A stretch of DNA of 64,000 nucleotides from Embleya sp045207785 (GCF_045207785.1 NZ_CP108776.1:4030001-4094000); one strand, 5' to 3'; counted from the stretch's first letter, positions 16,670 through 25,502 are shown. Translations and numbers: made by a program. The notes: generated by a model from the letters alone, not told the origin.

Positions 16670-17050
16670 GGACGACACCCTACGTGCCGAAACACCGCGC
16701 ACGGACAAGGGACTTCGCCTAAGCTTGCCGTGCAGCCGTGGGAATGCTGTCACCGCGCATTTCACTCTTTGGAGTGAATGTGGCCGAATGTCGCATTCCC
16801 GGCACCGTGTTCCGTGCCGGCGAGCCGCCGACGACATGCCTCCATCTGAGTGAGGCCGCGACCGGAAACGCAAGAGCATTCACCCGGACGGGTGGGTCCA
16901 TATTTGCGCATAGTCCTTCCGGGCCATCGATGACTGCCCGTGAAGGGGCTGTTGCGCGTGCCCAGGGTTTCGTACCGTCCTGCTTGGCGACGGGAATTCC
17001 CATCGCCGCCGTTGGGGGAGCCTCGAAAATCGGGAGAGGACGGCACCAGC
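16670..17050. promoter_or_regulatory. Divergent control region of penicillin-binding protein and wblA
   Basis: A 381-base gap. A palindrome TTCACTC-TTTG-GAGTGAA lies at 16761-16778, 92 bases upstream of the penicillin-binding protein start and about 270 upstream of wblA. The same TCACTC-N4-GAGTGA arrangement recurs at 52998-53013 before the pilus locus. The half-sites resemble those of the developmental regulator BldD (TNACNC and GNGTNA), but the spacer is longer than in the consensus I remember. The rest of the gap would be a long wblA leader. Confidence 0.55.
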
Positions 17051-17365
17051 ATGAGCTGGGTTACCGACTGGAGCACGCAGGCCGCCTGCCGGAGTACCGA
17101 TCCGGATGAGCTGTTCGTGCAGGGGGCGGCGCAGAATCGAGCCAAGGCAGTGTGCACCGGATGTCCGGTTCGCACCGAATGCCTGGCGGACGCGCTGGAC
17201 AATCGAGTGGAGTTCGGCGTCTGGGGCGGCATGACCGAGCGGGAGCGGCGCGCGCTGCTGCGCCGCCGGCCGCTGATCACCTCGTGGCGTCGACTGTTGG
17301 AGACCGCGCGTGAGGAGTACGAGCGGGACATCCACGGAGACGAGGAGTTTCGGGTCGCCGGCTGA
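17051..17365 (+). CDS. wblA: WhiB-like iron-sulfur regulator WblA
   Basis: A 104-residue Wbl protein. Four cysteines that bind a 4Fe-4S cluster are at 13, 35, 38 and 44 (C-X21-C-X2-C-X5-C), followed by the GVWGG turn at 56-60 and a basic segment (ERRALLRRRP). The sequence is very close to what I recall of Streptomyces WblA, which represses antibiotic synthesis and promotes sporulation-specific development, and the neighbours (penicillin-binding protein, two ArsA-type ATPases) agree. Wbl proteins act with the principal sigma factor. The start at 17051 follows a GGGAGAGGA sequence. A long upstream leader is present. Confidence 0.95.
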   Translation: MSWVTDWSTQAACRSTDPDELFVQGAAQNRAKAVCTGCPVRTECLADALDNRVEFGVWGGMTERERRALLRRRPLITSWRRLLETAREEYERDIHGDEEFRVAG

Positions 17366-17378
17366 ACACCTGCCACAG

Positions 17379-17409
17379 CCTTGAATACAACCTTGAACGC
17401 AGCCTTGAA
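17379..17409 (+). repeat. Three CCTTGAA repeats with 12-bp period
   Basis: CCTTGAA occurs at 17379, 17391 and 17403, exactly 12 bases apart, starting 14 bases after the wblA stop. Confidence 0.7.
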
Positions 17410-17452
17410 CGGCGCCATGGTCGAGAACCACCGTCTTGGAGCGTCACAGCCC

Positions 17453-17484
17453 GCCGGGGCCGGGAGTCAGGCCCGGGCCCCGGC
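17453..17484. terminator. Hairpin between convergent wblA and ATPase genes
   Basis: GCCGGGGCCGGG pairs with CCCGGGCCCCGGC with one bulged base. It is placed between two convergent genes. Confidence 0.6.
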
Positions 17485-17531
17485 AGGGTGGTGACGGATC
17501 GTCGGTGGTCGGCCGAGCAGACGGCACGAGA

Positions 17532-18692
17532 TCAGCCCGAGCCCAGGCTCTGGCCGATGACGCGCAGACCGTCCAGGTCGTGCACGTCGCCGGGCAGTGC
17601 CGGGACCTCGGCCACCCGCACCTCGGGGTGGATCGAGGTGAAGCGCGTGCGCATGCGCTCCTCGCGGTCGATCACGCGCAGCCGCTCGGCGTGCAGCGTG
17701 AGCAGTCCCGCGACCAGGCGCAGGTCGGCCGGGCGCGGCGACTCGTCGTCCTGCTCGCCGTCGGCCTGCTCGGTCAACGCCTCGGCGGCGGCCACGCTCC
17801 GCTCCGCGGACAGCCGGCCCGCGCGGGTCGCGTGCACGCGGTTGAGCACGAGGCCGGCCAGCGGCATGCGCTCGGTACCCAGGCGCTCGACGAAGTACGC
17901 GGCCTCGCGCAGCGCGTCCTTCTCGGGGGCCGCGACCACCAGGAACGACGTCCCGCGGGCCTGGAGGAGTTTGTAGGTCGCGTCGGCGCGCTTGCGGAAG
18001 CCGCCGAACGTGGTGTCGAGCGCGGCCACGAAGGTCTGGATGTCGGTCAACAGGTGGGTGCCGACGACCTTGCTGAGCGCGCCGGTCATCAGCCCCATGC
18101 CCGCCGACAGGAACTTGAGCGCACCGCGCCCGCCCACCTTGGCGGGGGCGGACAGGATTCGGATCAGCCGACCGTCGAGGAACGAGCCGAGGCGCTGGGG
18201 GGCGTCGAGGAAGTCGAGCGCGGACCTGCTCGGCGGGGTGTCCACCACGATCAGGTCCCACTCGCCGGTCGCGTGCAGCTGGCCGAGCTTCTCCATCGCC
18301 ATGTATTCCTGCGTGCCGGCGAAGCTGGAGGACAGCGATTGGTAGAACGGGTTGTCCAGGATCTGCTGCGCGCGCTCGGGGTCCGCGTGCTGTTCGACGA
18401 TCTCGTCGAACGTGCGCTTCATGTCGAGCATCATCGCGTGCAGGCTGCCGCCCTTGCTCTCGTCGACGTCGACGACCCGGCGGGGCGTGTTGTCCAGCTC
18501 GGTCAGCCCCATCGACTGGGCGAGCCGACGCGCGGGGTCGATGGTCAGCACCACCACGTCCCGACCGCGTTCGGCCGCGCGCAGGCCGAGCGCCGCGGCC
18601 GTGGTGGTCTTGCCGACCCCGCCGGAGCCGCAGCACACCAGGATGCGCGTGCCCAAGTCGTCGATCAGCGCGTCTATGTCCAGCCTGTTCAT
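17532..18692 (-). CDS. ArsA/GET3-like ATPase, second gene of the pair
   Basis: A 386-residue deviant-Walker ATPase. Walker A is GSGGVGKTTTAAALG (about residues 22-36), with switch motifs TIDPARRLAQS and VVDTPPSRSALDFLD. The shape is that of the ArsA/GET3 group, but the metal-binding cysteines of arsenite pumps are not apparent. Actinobacteria carry two such genes side by side next to wblA; their role is not established. It overlaps the stop of the upstream ATPase gene by four bases (ATGA), so the two are coupled and probably form a heteromeric ATPase. Confidence 0.88.
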   Translation of the reverse strand: MNRLDIDALIDDLGTRILVCCGSGGVGKTTTAAALGLRAAERGRDVVVLTIDPARRLAQSMGLTELDNTPRRVVDVDESKGGSLHAMMLDMKRTFDEIVEQHADPERAQQILDNPFYQSLSSSFAGTQEYMAMEKLGQLHATGEWDLIVVDTPPSRSALDFLDAPQRLGSFLDGRLIRILSAPAKVGGRGALKFLSAGMGLMTGALSKVVGTHLLTDIQTFVAALDTTFGGFRKRADATYKLLQARGTSFLVVAAPEKDALREAAYFVERLGTERMPLAGLVLNRVHATRAGRLSAERSVAAAEALTEQADGEQDDESPRPADLRLVAGLLTLHAERLRVIDREERMRTRFTSIHPEVRVAEVPALPGDVHDLDGLRVIGQSLGSG

Positions 18693-19699
18693 GCCATCCC
18701 CTGCTCGCGCAGCGCCTCGGCCAGCCGGTACAGACCGCCCAGGTCCATGCCGTCGGCCAGCAGCGGCAGTTCGTAGACCGGCAGGTCCAGGCCGCGAACC
18801 AGGCCGCGACCGGTGCTCTCCAGCTCGATCCGGCTCGCGTGCTCGTCGGCCTCCGCGAGCAGGGACGCCACCAGCGGCCGCGTGGGCTTGATGCCGCCGG
18901 CGACGAGGCCGGCCTCGAGCAGCTCGGGGGTGAGCCGCTGCCCGGTGTCGCTCTCGTCCTCGGCCTGCAGCGGCGGGCGGGCCATGTTGATCACCACGCC
19001 GCCGGCGGGCAGCCCCGAGGCGCGCAGTTCGGTGACGCCGTCCACGGTCTCCTGGACCGGCATCTCCTCCAGCAGCGTGACCAGGTGCACGGCGGTCTGC
19101 GGCGAGCGGATCACGCCCATCACCGCCTCGGCCTGGGTGTGGATCGGGCCGAATCTGGCCAGCCCGGCGACCTCGGTGTTCACGTTGAGGAAGCGCGCGA
19201 TCCGACCGGTGGGCGGCGCGTCCATGACCACCGCGTCGTAGGCGAATCTCCCCTGCACCCGGCGGCGGGCCGACTCGCACGCCTTGCCGGTCAGCAGCAC
19301 GTCGCGCAGACCCGGCGCGATGGTGGTCGCGAAGTCGATCGCGCCCAGTTTCTTCAGGCCCTTTCCGGCCCGACCCAGGTGGTAGAACATGTCGAGGTAT
19401 TCGAGCAGGGCCTCCTCCGGGTCGATCGCGAGCGCGTACACCTCGCCACCGCCCGGGGCGACCGCGATCTTGCGGTCCTCGTAGGGCAGATGCGGGCAGT
19501 CGAAGAGTTGGGCGATGCCCTGCCGCCCCTCGACCTCGACCAGCAGGGTTCTGCGCCCGCCGCCGGCCAGGGCCAGGGCCAGGGCGGCGGCCACGGTCGT
19601 CTTGCCGGTGCCGCCCTTGCCGCTGACGACGTGCAGGCGCACACCCTCCCAGTCGCCGTTTCCCTCGGTCGTATGTGCGCCCACCGCTGTCGCCGTCAT
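18689..19699 (-). CDS. ArsA/GET3-like ATPase, first gene of the pair
   Basis: A 336-residue ATPase with Walker A SGKGGTGKTTVAAALA, an EVEGRQGIAQLFDCP segment and the switch region VVMDAPPTGRIARFL, all features of the ArsA family. It is shorter than its partner and has a different C-terminal half. The start is uncertain: 19699 (MTATAVG) is preferred, with in-frame starts up to 19795. Coupled to the next gene through an ATGA overlap. Transcription runs towards wblA, and convergence with it is the arrangement I recall from Streptomyces. Confidence 0.86.
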   Translation of the reverse strand: MTATAVGAHTTEGNGDWEGVRLHVVSGKGGTGKTTVAAALALALAGGGRRTLLVEVEGRQGIAQLFDCPHLPYEDRKIAVAPGGGEVYALAIDPEEALLEYLDMFYHLGRAGKGLKKLGAIDFATTIAPGLRDVLLTGKACESARRRVQGRFAYDAVVMDAPPTGRIARFLNVNTEVAGLARFGPIHTQAEAVMGVIRSPQTAVHLVTLLEEMPVQETVDGVTELRASGLPAGGVVINMARPPLQAEDESDTGQRLTPELLEAGLVAGGIKPTRPLVASLLAEADEHASRIELESTGRGLVRGLDLPVYELPLLADGMDLGGLYRLAEALREQGMA

Positions 19700-19910
19700 C
19701 GTGTCCGTCCAGCGCGTCCGACCGAGGCGGCCGACGGGGCGGTCGTTCCGGGTGCGTGGCATGCCCGGATCCCTGCCCCCACCGGCATGCCCCATACGGC
19801 CGTACCCGCGGAAATCCCGGACTCGCGTGACCTCGCACCCAAACTCACGAGTCGAGCCTAACCACCCGGTCCCCGCGGGGTCCGAGGTGATACCCCAGTG
19901 GTGACCCGAG

Positions 19911-21203
19911 TCACGTCACCGTCGCCCGAACGGCGTAGCGCGCGTCCTTGTACGCCCCCGTCTCCAGGATGTCCCCGAGGATCCGTACGGACTCCACGAC
20001 ATCGGCGTAGCCGACGTACAGCGGGTTGAAGCCGAACCGCAGCACGTCGGGGGGCCGGACGTCGCCGATGACACCCCGATCGATCAGCGCCGACATCACC
20101 GCGTGCGGCTCCGAGTGGCGGACCGCGACCTGGCTGCCGCGCAGCGCGTGCTCGGCCGGGGTCAGCGTTTCCAGGCCGAGCGCGCCGACGCACTCGATGA
20201 ACAGGTCGGTCAGCGCGAGGCTCTTGGTCCGCACCGCCCGCATGTCCACGCCCTCGTACGCGCCGAGCGCGGCCTCGAGCGCGAGCATCGACAGCAGCGG
20301 CGGGGTGCCGATCCGGGCCCGCTCGATGCCGGGCGCCGGCGCGTACCCGGCCTCCATGCCGAACGGGTTCGCGTGCCCGTGCCAGCCGGTCAGGGCCGGC
20401 GCGAAGCCGGCGATGTGCCGTGCGGCGACGTAGATGAACGCCGGCGCGCCGGGGCCGCCGGAGAGGTACTTGTACGAGCAGCCGACGGCGATGTCGACGT
20501 CGTTGGCATCCAGGTCGACCGGCAGTGCGCCGGCGGAGTGGCACAGGTCCCAGATCGTGAGCGCGCCGGCGTCGTGCGCGGCGGCGGTGAGGCCGCGCAG
20601 GTCGCGCAGCGCGCCGCTGCGGTAGTCGACGTGGTTGTACGCGATCGCCGCGACCGCGTCCCCCTCGGCGCGCAGCGCGGCGGGCAGTTCGGCGACCGGG
20701 ACCCGGCGCACCTTCGCGCCGAGCAGGTCGGCGACCGATTCGGTCAGGTAGAGGTCGGTGGGGAAGCTGTCCGGGTCGGCGAGGACCACGGTGCGACCCG
20801 GTCGCAGCCGCAGCGCGCCCGCGACCGCGTTGAAGATCTGTACCGACGTCGAGTCGCCGCACACGACCTGGCCGGGGGCGGCGCCCACGAGCGTCCCGAT
20901 CGTGTCGCCGATCCGGGTGGGGGCCTCCCACCAGCCGTTGGCGTTCCACGAGCGGATGAGGTCGGTGCCCCACTGGCGGTGCACCGCGTCGTTCAACGCC
21001 TCGGGCACGGCGGCGGGCAGCGCGCCGAGCGAGTTGCCGTCGAGGTAGATCACCCCGGCGGGCAACAGGAATCGCTCGCGCACGTGCGCCAGCGGGTCGG
21101 CCGCGTCGAGCTCGGCGGCCCTTGTTCGATACGTCGAGTCGAGCGCGAAGGAGGGTCGGGCCGGGGAATCACCGGCGACCGCGTTCAGCAAGGGATCGGA
21201 CAT
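19911..21203 (-). CDS. kynU: Kynureninase
   Basis: A 430-residue PLP enzyme of fold type I that splits kynurenine to anthranilate and alanine. Visible marks are YLDGNSLGALP near the N-terminus, the PLP-phosphate segment CGDSTSVQIFN, the cofactor aspartate region IWDLCHSAGALP, the lysine that forms the Schiff base in GCSYKYLSGGPG, and the C-terminal VLRFGFNPLYVGY. Its first 19 bases overlap the end of the tryptophan dioxygenase gene, so the two catabolic steps are coupled. No formamidase gene is adjacent, so that step must be encoded elsewhere. Confidence 0.96.
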   Translation of the reverse strand: MSDPLLNAVAGDSPARPSFALDSTYRTRAAELDAADPLAHVRERFLLPAGVIYLDGNSLGALPAAVPEALNDAVHRQWGTDLIRSWNANGWWEAPTRIGDTIGTLVGAAPGQVVCGDSTSVQIFNAVAGALRLRPGRTVVLADPDSFPTDLYLTESVADLLGAKVRRVPVAELPAALRAEGDAVAAIAYNHVDYRSGALRDLRGLTAAAHDAGALTIWDLCHSAGALPVDLDANDVDIAVGCSYKYLSGGPGAPAFIYVAARHIAGFAPALTGWHGHANPFGMEAGYAPAPGIERARIGTPPLLSMLALEAALGAYEGVDMRAVRTKSLALTDLFIECVGALGLETLTPAEHALRGSQVAVRHSEPHAVMSALIDRGVIGDVRPPDVLRFGFNPLYVGYADVVESVRILGDILETGAYKDARYAVRATVT

Positions 21204-22102
21204 GCCACACCATCTTTCGATGAAGATGAATCAGCCTTCGAAGGTTCGACCAAGGTGCGCATGGTCCACAATTCGGGAAAAACGCGCACGCGTACGGTCT
21301 GTTCCAACCAAGATGCTCCGGCCGAACCACCTGTGCCCGGCCGATTTCCCAGCGCTCGAAGTGTGGCGGCCAGATGCCGCTCGCGCCAGCGTGTCCAGCG
21401 CTCGGAAACATCCGTGAGCGCCTCGCCGAGCTCGATCAGGTCGCGCACGCCGTCCGTGTAGGCGCTCGCCCAGGCTCGCTCGACGTCCTCGGACGGGGTG
21501 TACGGACGGCTCGGGTCCGAGGTCTCGTCGGCGCGGTACAGACCCCGGCGGGCCAGCACGCCGAGCGCGTGGTCGTACAGGCTCGGGGCGCGCAGCGAGC
21601 GGTCCAGGTCGGCGTGCACGGCCGGCGCGCCCACGTACGGCCGGAGCACGCCCGCGCGCTTGATCCCGAGCAGGAACTCCAGGTGCCGGTACAGGTGCGA
21701 CTGGAAGCCGGACGAATCGCCGAGCGCCCCGCGGAACGCCCCGAACTCGCCGGGGGTGAGCGTCGCGAGCAGGTCCCAGGTGGACACCAGCACGTCCAGC
21801 TCGCGGATGCTGCGCCGGATCGTGCCGGTCGCGCCGGGCACGTCGTCGGCGTCGAGTTGCTCGCCCGCGATCGTCCATTCGTGCCGGAGCAGCGCGAACA
21901 GCAGCTCCATGACCTGCGACGAGATCAGGAACGAGAGTTCGGCCGGCACGTCGGTGCGGGTCTGCTGGATCGAGAGCAGCTGGTCGAGGTGCACGTAGTC
22001 CGAGTAGGGCGGCGCGGTCGCGCCGGGGAAGTCCTGGTGCGGGCCCGCCATCGGGCAGCCGCCCGTCGTCTCGGTCTCCACCGCATGTCCACCGGCTGGC
22101 AT
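21185..22102 (-). CDS. kynA: Tryptophan 2,3-dioxygenase
   Basis: A 305-residue heme dioxygenase that opens the indole ring of tryptophan. The family segments YSDYVHLDQLLSIQQ, GFQSHLYRHLEFLLG (with the substrate-binding arginine), LWxxRHL-type WRERHLAATLRALG (proximal heme histidine) and GTGGSAGASWL are present. At the distal position the family usually has a histidine (HQ.xEL); here the aligned segment is ISSQVMEL, with serine, as in mammalian indoleamine dioxygenase. The start at 22102 has AGAGGTGG upstream. It overlaps kynU and is divergent from an Lrp-type regulator gene that likely controls both. Confidence 0.9.
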   Translation of the reverse strand: MPAGGHAVETETTGGCPMAGPHQDFPGATAPPYSDYVHLDQLLSIQQTRTDVPAELSFLISSQVMELLFALLRHEWTIAGEQLDADDVPGATGTIRRSIRELDVLVSTWDLLATLTPGEFGAFRGALGDSSGFQSHLYRHLEFLLGIKRAGVLRPYVGAPAVHADLDRSLRAPSLYDHALGVLARRGLYRADETSDPSRPYTPSEDVERAWASAYTDGVRDLIELGEALTDVSERWTRWRERHLAATLRALGNRPGTGGSAGASWLEQTVRVRVFPELWTMRTLVEPSKADSSSSKDGVACPIPC

Positions 22103-22168
22103 CGCGGACCACCTCTCGTGCGCATCCCACCGGAGTCCGGAGGGGTCGGTCGGGGAATGCCCACATGA

Positions 22169-22188
22169 AACCGTTCGACCATTCGGTT
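22169..22188. promoter_or_regulatory. Imperfect palindrome between kynA and the Lrp-type gene
   Basis: AACCG and CGGTT arms (22169-22173 and 22184-22188) with further partial symmetry (GTTCG, ATTCGG) inside. The 180-base divergent gap is where an Lrp-type regulator would bind. A candidate site only. Confidence 0.35.
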
Positions 22189-22282
22189 GGGAATGGGTGT
22201 CGGGCACCACCGGAGGCGATTCGGTTTACGCTCCCAAGGTGTCGAACGGCAGATCTCTCACGATCGTGAACCGAGGATGAAC

Positions 22283-22735
22283 ATGGATGCGATCGACCGC
22301 GCTCTGCTCGCCGAGCTGCAGCGCGACGCGCGGACCTCACTCAACGAACTGTCCCGCCGGATCAACCTCTCCGCGCCCGCGGTGGCCACCCGCGTGCGCC
22401 GACTCGAACACGCCGGGGTGATCACCGGCTACCACGCGCACGTGGATCCGGCGGCGGCCGGGCGCGGGGTGATCGCGCTGGTCCGGATGAATTGCTACGG
22501 CCCCGCGTGCCTGCTCCGCCGGGACGCGGACACTGTGCGCGAGTGGCGCGAGGTGCTCCAGGTGCACCGGGTCACCGGCGACGCGTGCTGCCTGTTGATG
22601 GTCGCGGTCCCGACGATGGCCGACTTCCAGGTGCTGATCGACCGGCTCGGCGAGCACGGGCAACCGTCGAGCACGATGGTGCTGTCCTCGCCGGTGGCGT
22701 GGCGCCCCGTCGAACCGCCGGACGTGTCCGTCTAA
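22283..22735 (+). CDS. Lrp/AsnC-family regulator of the kynurenine operon
   Basis: A 150-residue regulator. The AsnC helix-turn-helix is at the N-terminus (MDAIDRALLAELQRDARTSLNELSRRINLSAPAVATRVRRLE shape), and the RAM ligand-binding domain follows (GVITGYHAHVDPAAAGRGV to VLIDRLGEHGQPSSTMVLS). GAGG lies six bases before the ATG at 22283; an ATG at 22277 is the alternative. It is divergent from kynA-kynU, the common layout for an Lrp-type regulator sensing tryptophan or kynurenine. The effector is inference. Confidence 0.9.
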   Translation: MDAIDRALLAELQRDARTSLNELSRRINLSAPAVATRVRRLEHAGVITGYHAHVDPAAAGRGVIALVRMNCYGPACLLRRDADTVREWREVLQVHRVTGDACCLLMVAVPTMADFQVLIDRLGEHGQPSSTMVLSSPVAWRPVEPPDVSV

Positions 22736-22746
22736 AGTCTTCAGAC

Positions 22747-22914
22747 ATGACGAAGTGGGAATACGTGACGGTCCCCCTGCTGGTCCACGCGACGAAGCAG
22801 ATCCTGGACAACTGGGGTGACGACGGCTGGGAACTCGTGCAGGTCGTACCGGGCCCGAACCCCGAGAGCCTGGTGGCCTACATGAAGCGGGCGAAGCAGG
22901 TGGCGGGCCAGTGA
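22747..22914 (+). CDS. DUF4177 small protein
   Basis: A 55-residue protein, MTKWEYVTVPLLVHATKQ followed by ILDNWGDDGWELVQVVPG, the compact one-domain pattern of DUF4177. Function unknown. It ends in a GTGA overlap with the RidA-family gene, so the two are co-translated. The same DUF4177-RidA pair is, from memory, common in Streptomyces. Confidence 0.85.
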   Translation: MTKWEYVTVPLLVHATKQILDNWGDDGWELVQVVPGPNPESLVAYMKRAKQVAGQ

Positions 22915-23378
22915 GCGAAGCAAGCCCCGAACAGCGCATCACCGATCTGGGTCTGACCCTTCCGGGCGTGGTGCCCCCGGTCGCGGCCTACGTTCCGGCG
23001 ATCCGTACCGGCAACTACATCCACACCTCGGGCCAGCTGCCGATGATCGACGGCAAGCTGCCCGCGACCGGCAAGGTCGGCGCCGAGGTCACCGCCGAGG
23101 AGGCGAAGGAGTTCGCGCGGCAGTGCGCGCTCAACGCGCTCGCGGCGATCAAGGCCGAGCTGGGCGACCTGTCCCTGGTGCGCCGGGTGGTCAAGGTCGT
23201 CGGCTTCGTGGCCAGCGCCCCGGACTTCACCGGTCAGCCCGGTGTGATCAACGGCGCGAGCGAGCTGCTCGGCGAGGTCTTCGGCGAGGCCGGGCGACAC
23301 GCCCGCAGCGCCGTCGGCGTGGCCGTACTGCCGCTGGACTCCCCGGTCGAGGTGGAACTCCTCGTCGAGGTCGTCTGA
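22911..23378 (+). CDS. RidA/YjgF-family protein
   Basis: A 155-residue member of the RidA superfamily, which in the best-known branch hydrolyses reactive enamine and imine intermediates. Recognisable parts are YVPAIRTGNYIHTSGQLPM, EEAKEFARQCALNALAAIKAEL, VVKVVGFVASAPDFTGQPGV and the end HARSAVGVAVLPLDSPVEVELLVEV. The catalytic arginine expected in true RidA before the last strand is not evident at its usual place, so the substrate may differ. Starts with GTG overlapping the DUF4177 stop. Confidence 0.9.
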   Translation: MSEASPEQRITDLGLTLPGVVPPVAAYVPAIRTGNYIHTSGQLPMIDGKLPATGKVGAEVTAEEAKEFARQCALNALAAIKAELGDLSLVRRVVKVVGFVASAPDFTGQPGVINGASELLGEVFGEAGRHARSAVGVAVLPLDSPVEVELLVEVV

Positions 23379-23413
23379 CCCGGACGCCGCGGACCACAAC
23401 GACGACCCGCAAG

Positions 23414-23453
23414 CCGTCGGCCCCGACCACCACCAGGTGGCCGGGGCCGACGC
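23414..23453 (+). terminator. Terminator hairpin after the RidA-family gene
   Basis: CGTCGGCCCCGACCACC pairs with GGTGGCCGGGGCCGACG across a short loop, 35 bases past the stop. Confidence 0.8.
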
Positions 23454-23648
23454 CGTTCGCCCCGAACCGAGAAGCGGTCCTGACGGATCCGGTTCTCGCC
23501 CCCTCCAGGCAGCGTCCCTACGCTGCGACGAGTCGAAGCCCTGGTCCTGTGCCGACGTATCGGCGAGTGGCGACGCGCGAAGATCGGTCAGGTTTCCAAA
23601 TGGGACAAGATTTGGTCCACCTCGACGCGCCACATCCGAGCGGCCTCA

Positions 23649-24713
23649 TCAGCCATGTGTCCCGACCGAGTCGGCAGGGCGGGCGTGGAAGGCCCGACGC
23701 AATTCTTGGACGCGTCGGCGGACCTCGTGCACGGGTAGGCCGGTGCCGGGAGCCGACGGTTGTTCGTGGCGACACGTCCGGCAGAGGCCGCCGGGAAGGG
23801 CTTCGGGGCGTCCTGGCACGGCGCAGGTTGTGCATTCCAGGAGGCGGCGGGGAGGCGGAGGTGTCTCGGGTGTAGTGGTTTCAGCTCGCAGGGGCTCGGG
23901 GGGCAGCTTTTCGATGAGTCGCCTGCGAGTGAAGGCGCCCGGGGCGTGGATCTGGTCGGGCAGGCCGGCCGTCAGCGCGAGGACGAGCTGCGGCTTGGTG
24001 ATTCCGCGTGCGAGCCAGGTGGCGGCGAGGGGTTCCAGCGTGGCGCAGTCGGTGGCGGAGAGGGTCAACCGGGCGTCTTTGTGGCCGAGTTCGCCGAGGG
24101 CTTCGTACGCGGCGGAGCGGGGGCCGGTGGGGGCGCGGTGGGCGTCGGATGGAGCGGGGGGATCTGCGGCGGGCGGTGAGGCTGTGGGCTGCCGGGCGCG
24201 TGGGGTGGGTTCGCGTTCGGGAGACGATGTGGTGGGGGCTTCGGCTGCGCGAACTTCCCTGCTCGCTGCGGGAGGTGGCGTCACGGTGGGCTTCGCGGGC
24301 TCGACCGGGGCCGGAGCCGGGGCCGGCGGATCGGCGGTCAGGAAGTGGGCCCACCAGGTGTCGTCGCAGGCCGTGCGGGAGAAGTACGTCCGGTACACCC
24401 AGCGCGTTTGGTCGCCGCCGACGGCCTCGCGGACTCGGCGCAGGTGGCCGGCTGCGGACAGCGCGGTGAGCGCGGAGCGGACGGCTTGCTGCCCGTAGCG
24501 GGGGAGGGACTTGGCCAGTGTCTTGACGTCCATCGCGGCGCCGTCGGGCAGGCGGTCGACGTAGGCGGCGATGTACGCCTCACGTTCGGGCAGGTGTGCG
24601 AAGTCGTGCCTGCGGCGCGGGGGTTGGTCGGGGACTACGCGTTTGCCGTAACCCGGATTGGCCATTGGATGCGCGGCGTGGCGCGGGGCGGCGTTAAAGT
24701 CATCACAAGCCAT
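23649..24713 (-). CDS. Helix-turn-helix-like protein with zinc-ribbon-like tail
   Basis: A 354-residue protein from an ATG (24713) with AAAGG eight bases upstream. Residues about 40-100 (DRLPDGAAMDVKTLAKSLPRYGQQAVRSAL) look like a winged helix. A long Pro/Ala-rich linker (about 125-200) follows, then a helical part with an arginine-rich helix, and a cysteine cluster CTTC...CRTC near 310-330 that could bind zinc. It resembles accessory proteins seen often in Streptomyces islands and is probably DNA-binding. No enzyme motif is seen. Confidence 0.65.
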   Translation of the reverse strand: MACDDFNAAPRHAAHPMANPGYGKRVVPDQPPRRRHDFAHLPEREAYIAAYVDRLPDGAAMDVKTLAKSLPRYGQQAVRSALTALSAAGHLRRVREAVGGDQTRWVYRTYFSRTACDDTWWAHFLTADPPAPAPAPVEPAKPTVTPPPAASREVRAAEAPTTSSPEREPTPRARQPTASPPAADPPAPSDAHRAPTGPRSAAYEALGELGHKDARLTLSATDCATLEPLAATWLARGITKPQLVLALTAGLPDQIHAPGAFTRRRLIEKLPPEPLRAETTTPETPPPPRRLLECTTCAVPGRPEALPGGLCRTCRHEQPSAPGTGLPVHEVRRRVQELRRAFHARPADSVGTHG

Positions 24714-25043
24714 GGGATCGCCTTTCAGGTTCACGATCGTTGTGGTCAGACCCCGGTTCGGTGTTGATGCACCTGCCGGGGTCGTTCGTTGTCGCGAACC
24801 TAGGACGCTGCGACGCTGCGCTGCAAGCCGGTCACGAATAGTCATACATGCAGATCGCGTCCGGTCCCCGCGCCCCACGCGCGGGCATGGGGAGGGTGGG
24901 TGGGTGGGTTCAAATAACCGCCCAATCCAACAAAAGGGCGCTCGGATCTCGACCCTCGACACCCGATGCCCGGCGCCTGTGCTTCGAGCTTCGGGGCTGA
25001 GCAAAGCCAGCGCGCGGACCGCCTGTTCGCCGAGCTATCGAGA
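24714..25043. other. Intergenic, no supported gene
   Basis: About 330 bases between two minus-strand genes. It contains an ACCCCGG...CCGGGGT inverted repeat at 24750-24782, a CGCTGCGACGCTGCG short repeat near 24808 and a GGTGGGTGGGTGGG run near 24895. No gene is supported. Confidence 0.4.
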
Positions 25044-25502
25044 TCATGGAGACCCAGGCAGATCCTCATCGCGGGTATTCATTTCCGCGAAGACGACCTT
25101 GCCCGGCCCCGATCGTTCGGTCACTCCCCAACAGGTCGCGACGGAATCGACGATTACCAGACCCCGGCCGCTCTCGGCGTCTGCGGCCGGCGGCGGCGCG
25201 CTCACGGGTCGTTCGGGATGGGCGTCGGCCACCTCGACCCGAACGACACCCGTCGCGCTGTCATAGGCGAGTCGCAGCGCGAAGCCGGTGTCCGGAACGC
25301 CGCCATGCAGCACGGCGTTTGCGGCGAGTTCTCCGACGATCAAGGCCACCGAGTCGGAGACCCGACTGCCGTACGGGATGCCCCAGGTTGCCAGCTGGTA
25401 CGTGGCGAGACGGCGCGCGCGGCGCGCACCGCGCCCGGTGGCCGAAAAGCATTGTGCGAACACCCGTGCGGTGGCGCTGATTTGCGTCAGTGGAAATGTC
25501 AT
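25044..25502 (-). CDS. Anti-sigma-type ATP-binding protein (HATPase_c_2)
   Basis: A 152-residue protein with the GHKL ATPase core of the RsbW-like group: ARRARRLATYQL at the start, the N-box VALIVGELAANAVLHG, DAHPERP corresponding to the G1 box, and ESGRGLVIVDSVA corresponding to the G2 box. Such proteins either bind sigma factors or phosphorylate STAS partners. It is divergent from an XRE/DUF397 gene pair and shares a palindromic operator with it. The triad is widespread in streptomycetes, and related DUF397 and XRE proteins influence development. Upstream in-frame starts exist, but 25502 fits the family. Confidence 0.85.
   Translation of the reverse strand: MTFPLTQISATARVFAQCFSATGRGARRARRLATYQLATWGIPYGSRVSDSVALIVGELAANAVLHGGVPDTGFALRLAYDSATGVVRVEVADAHPERPVSAPPPAADAESGRGLVIVDSVATCWGVTERSGPGKVVFAEMNTRDEDLPGSP

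Noticed and set aside
17532..19699. Arsenite efflux ATPases
   Set aside because: The fold matches ArsA, but the metal-binding cysteines are not apparent and no arsB or arsR gene is present.
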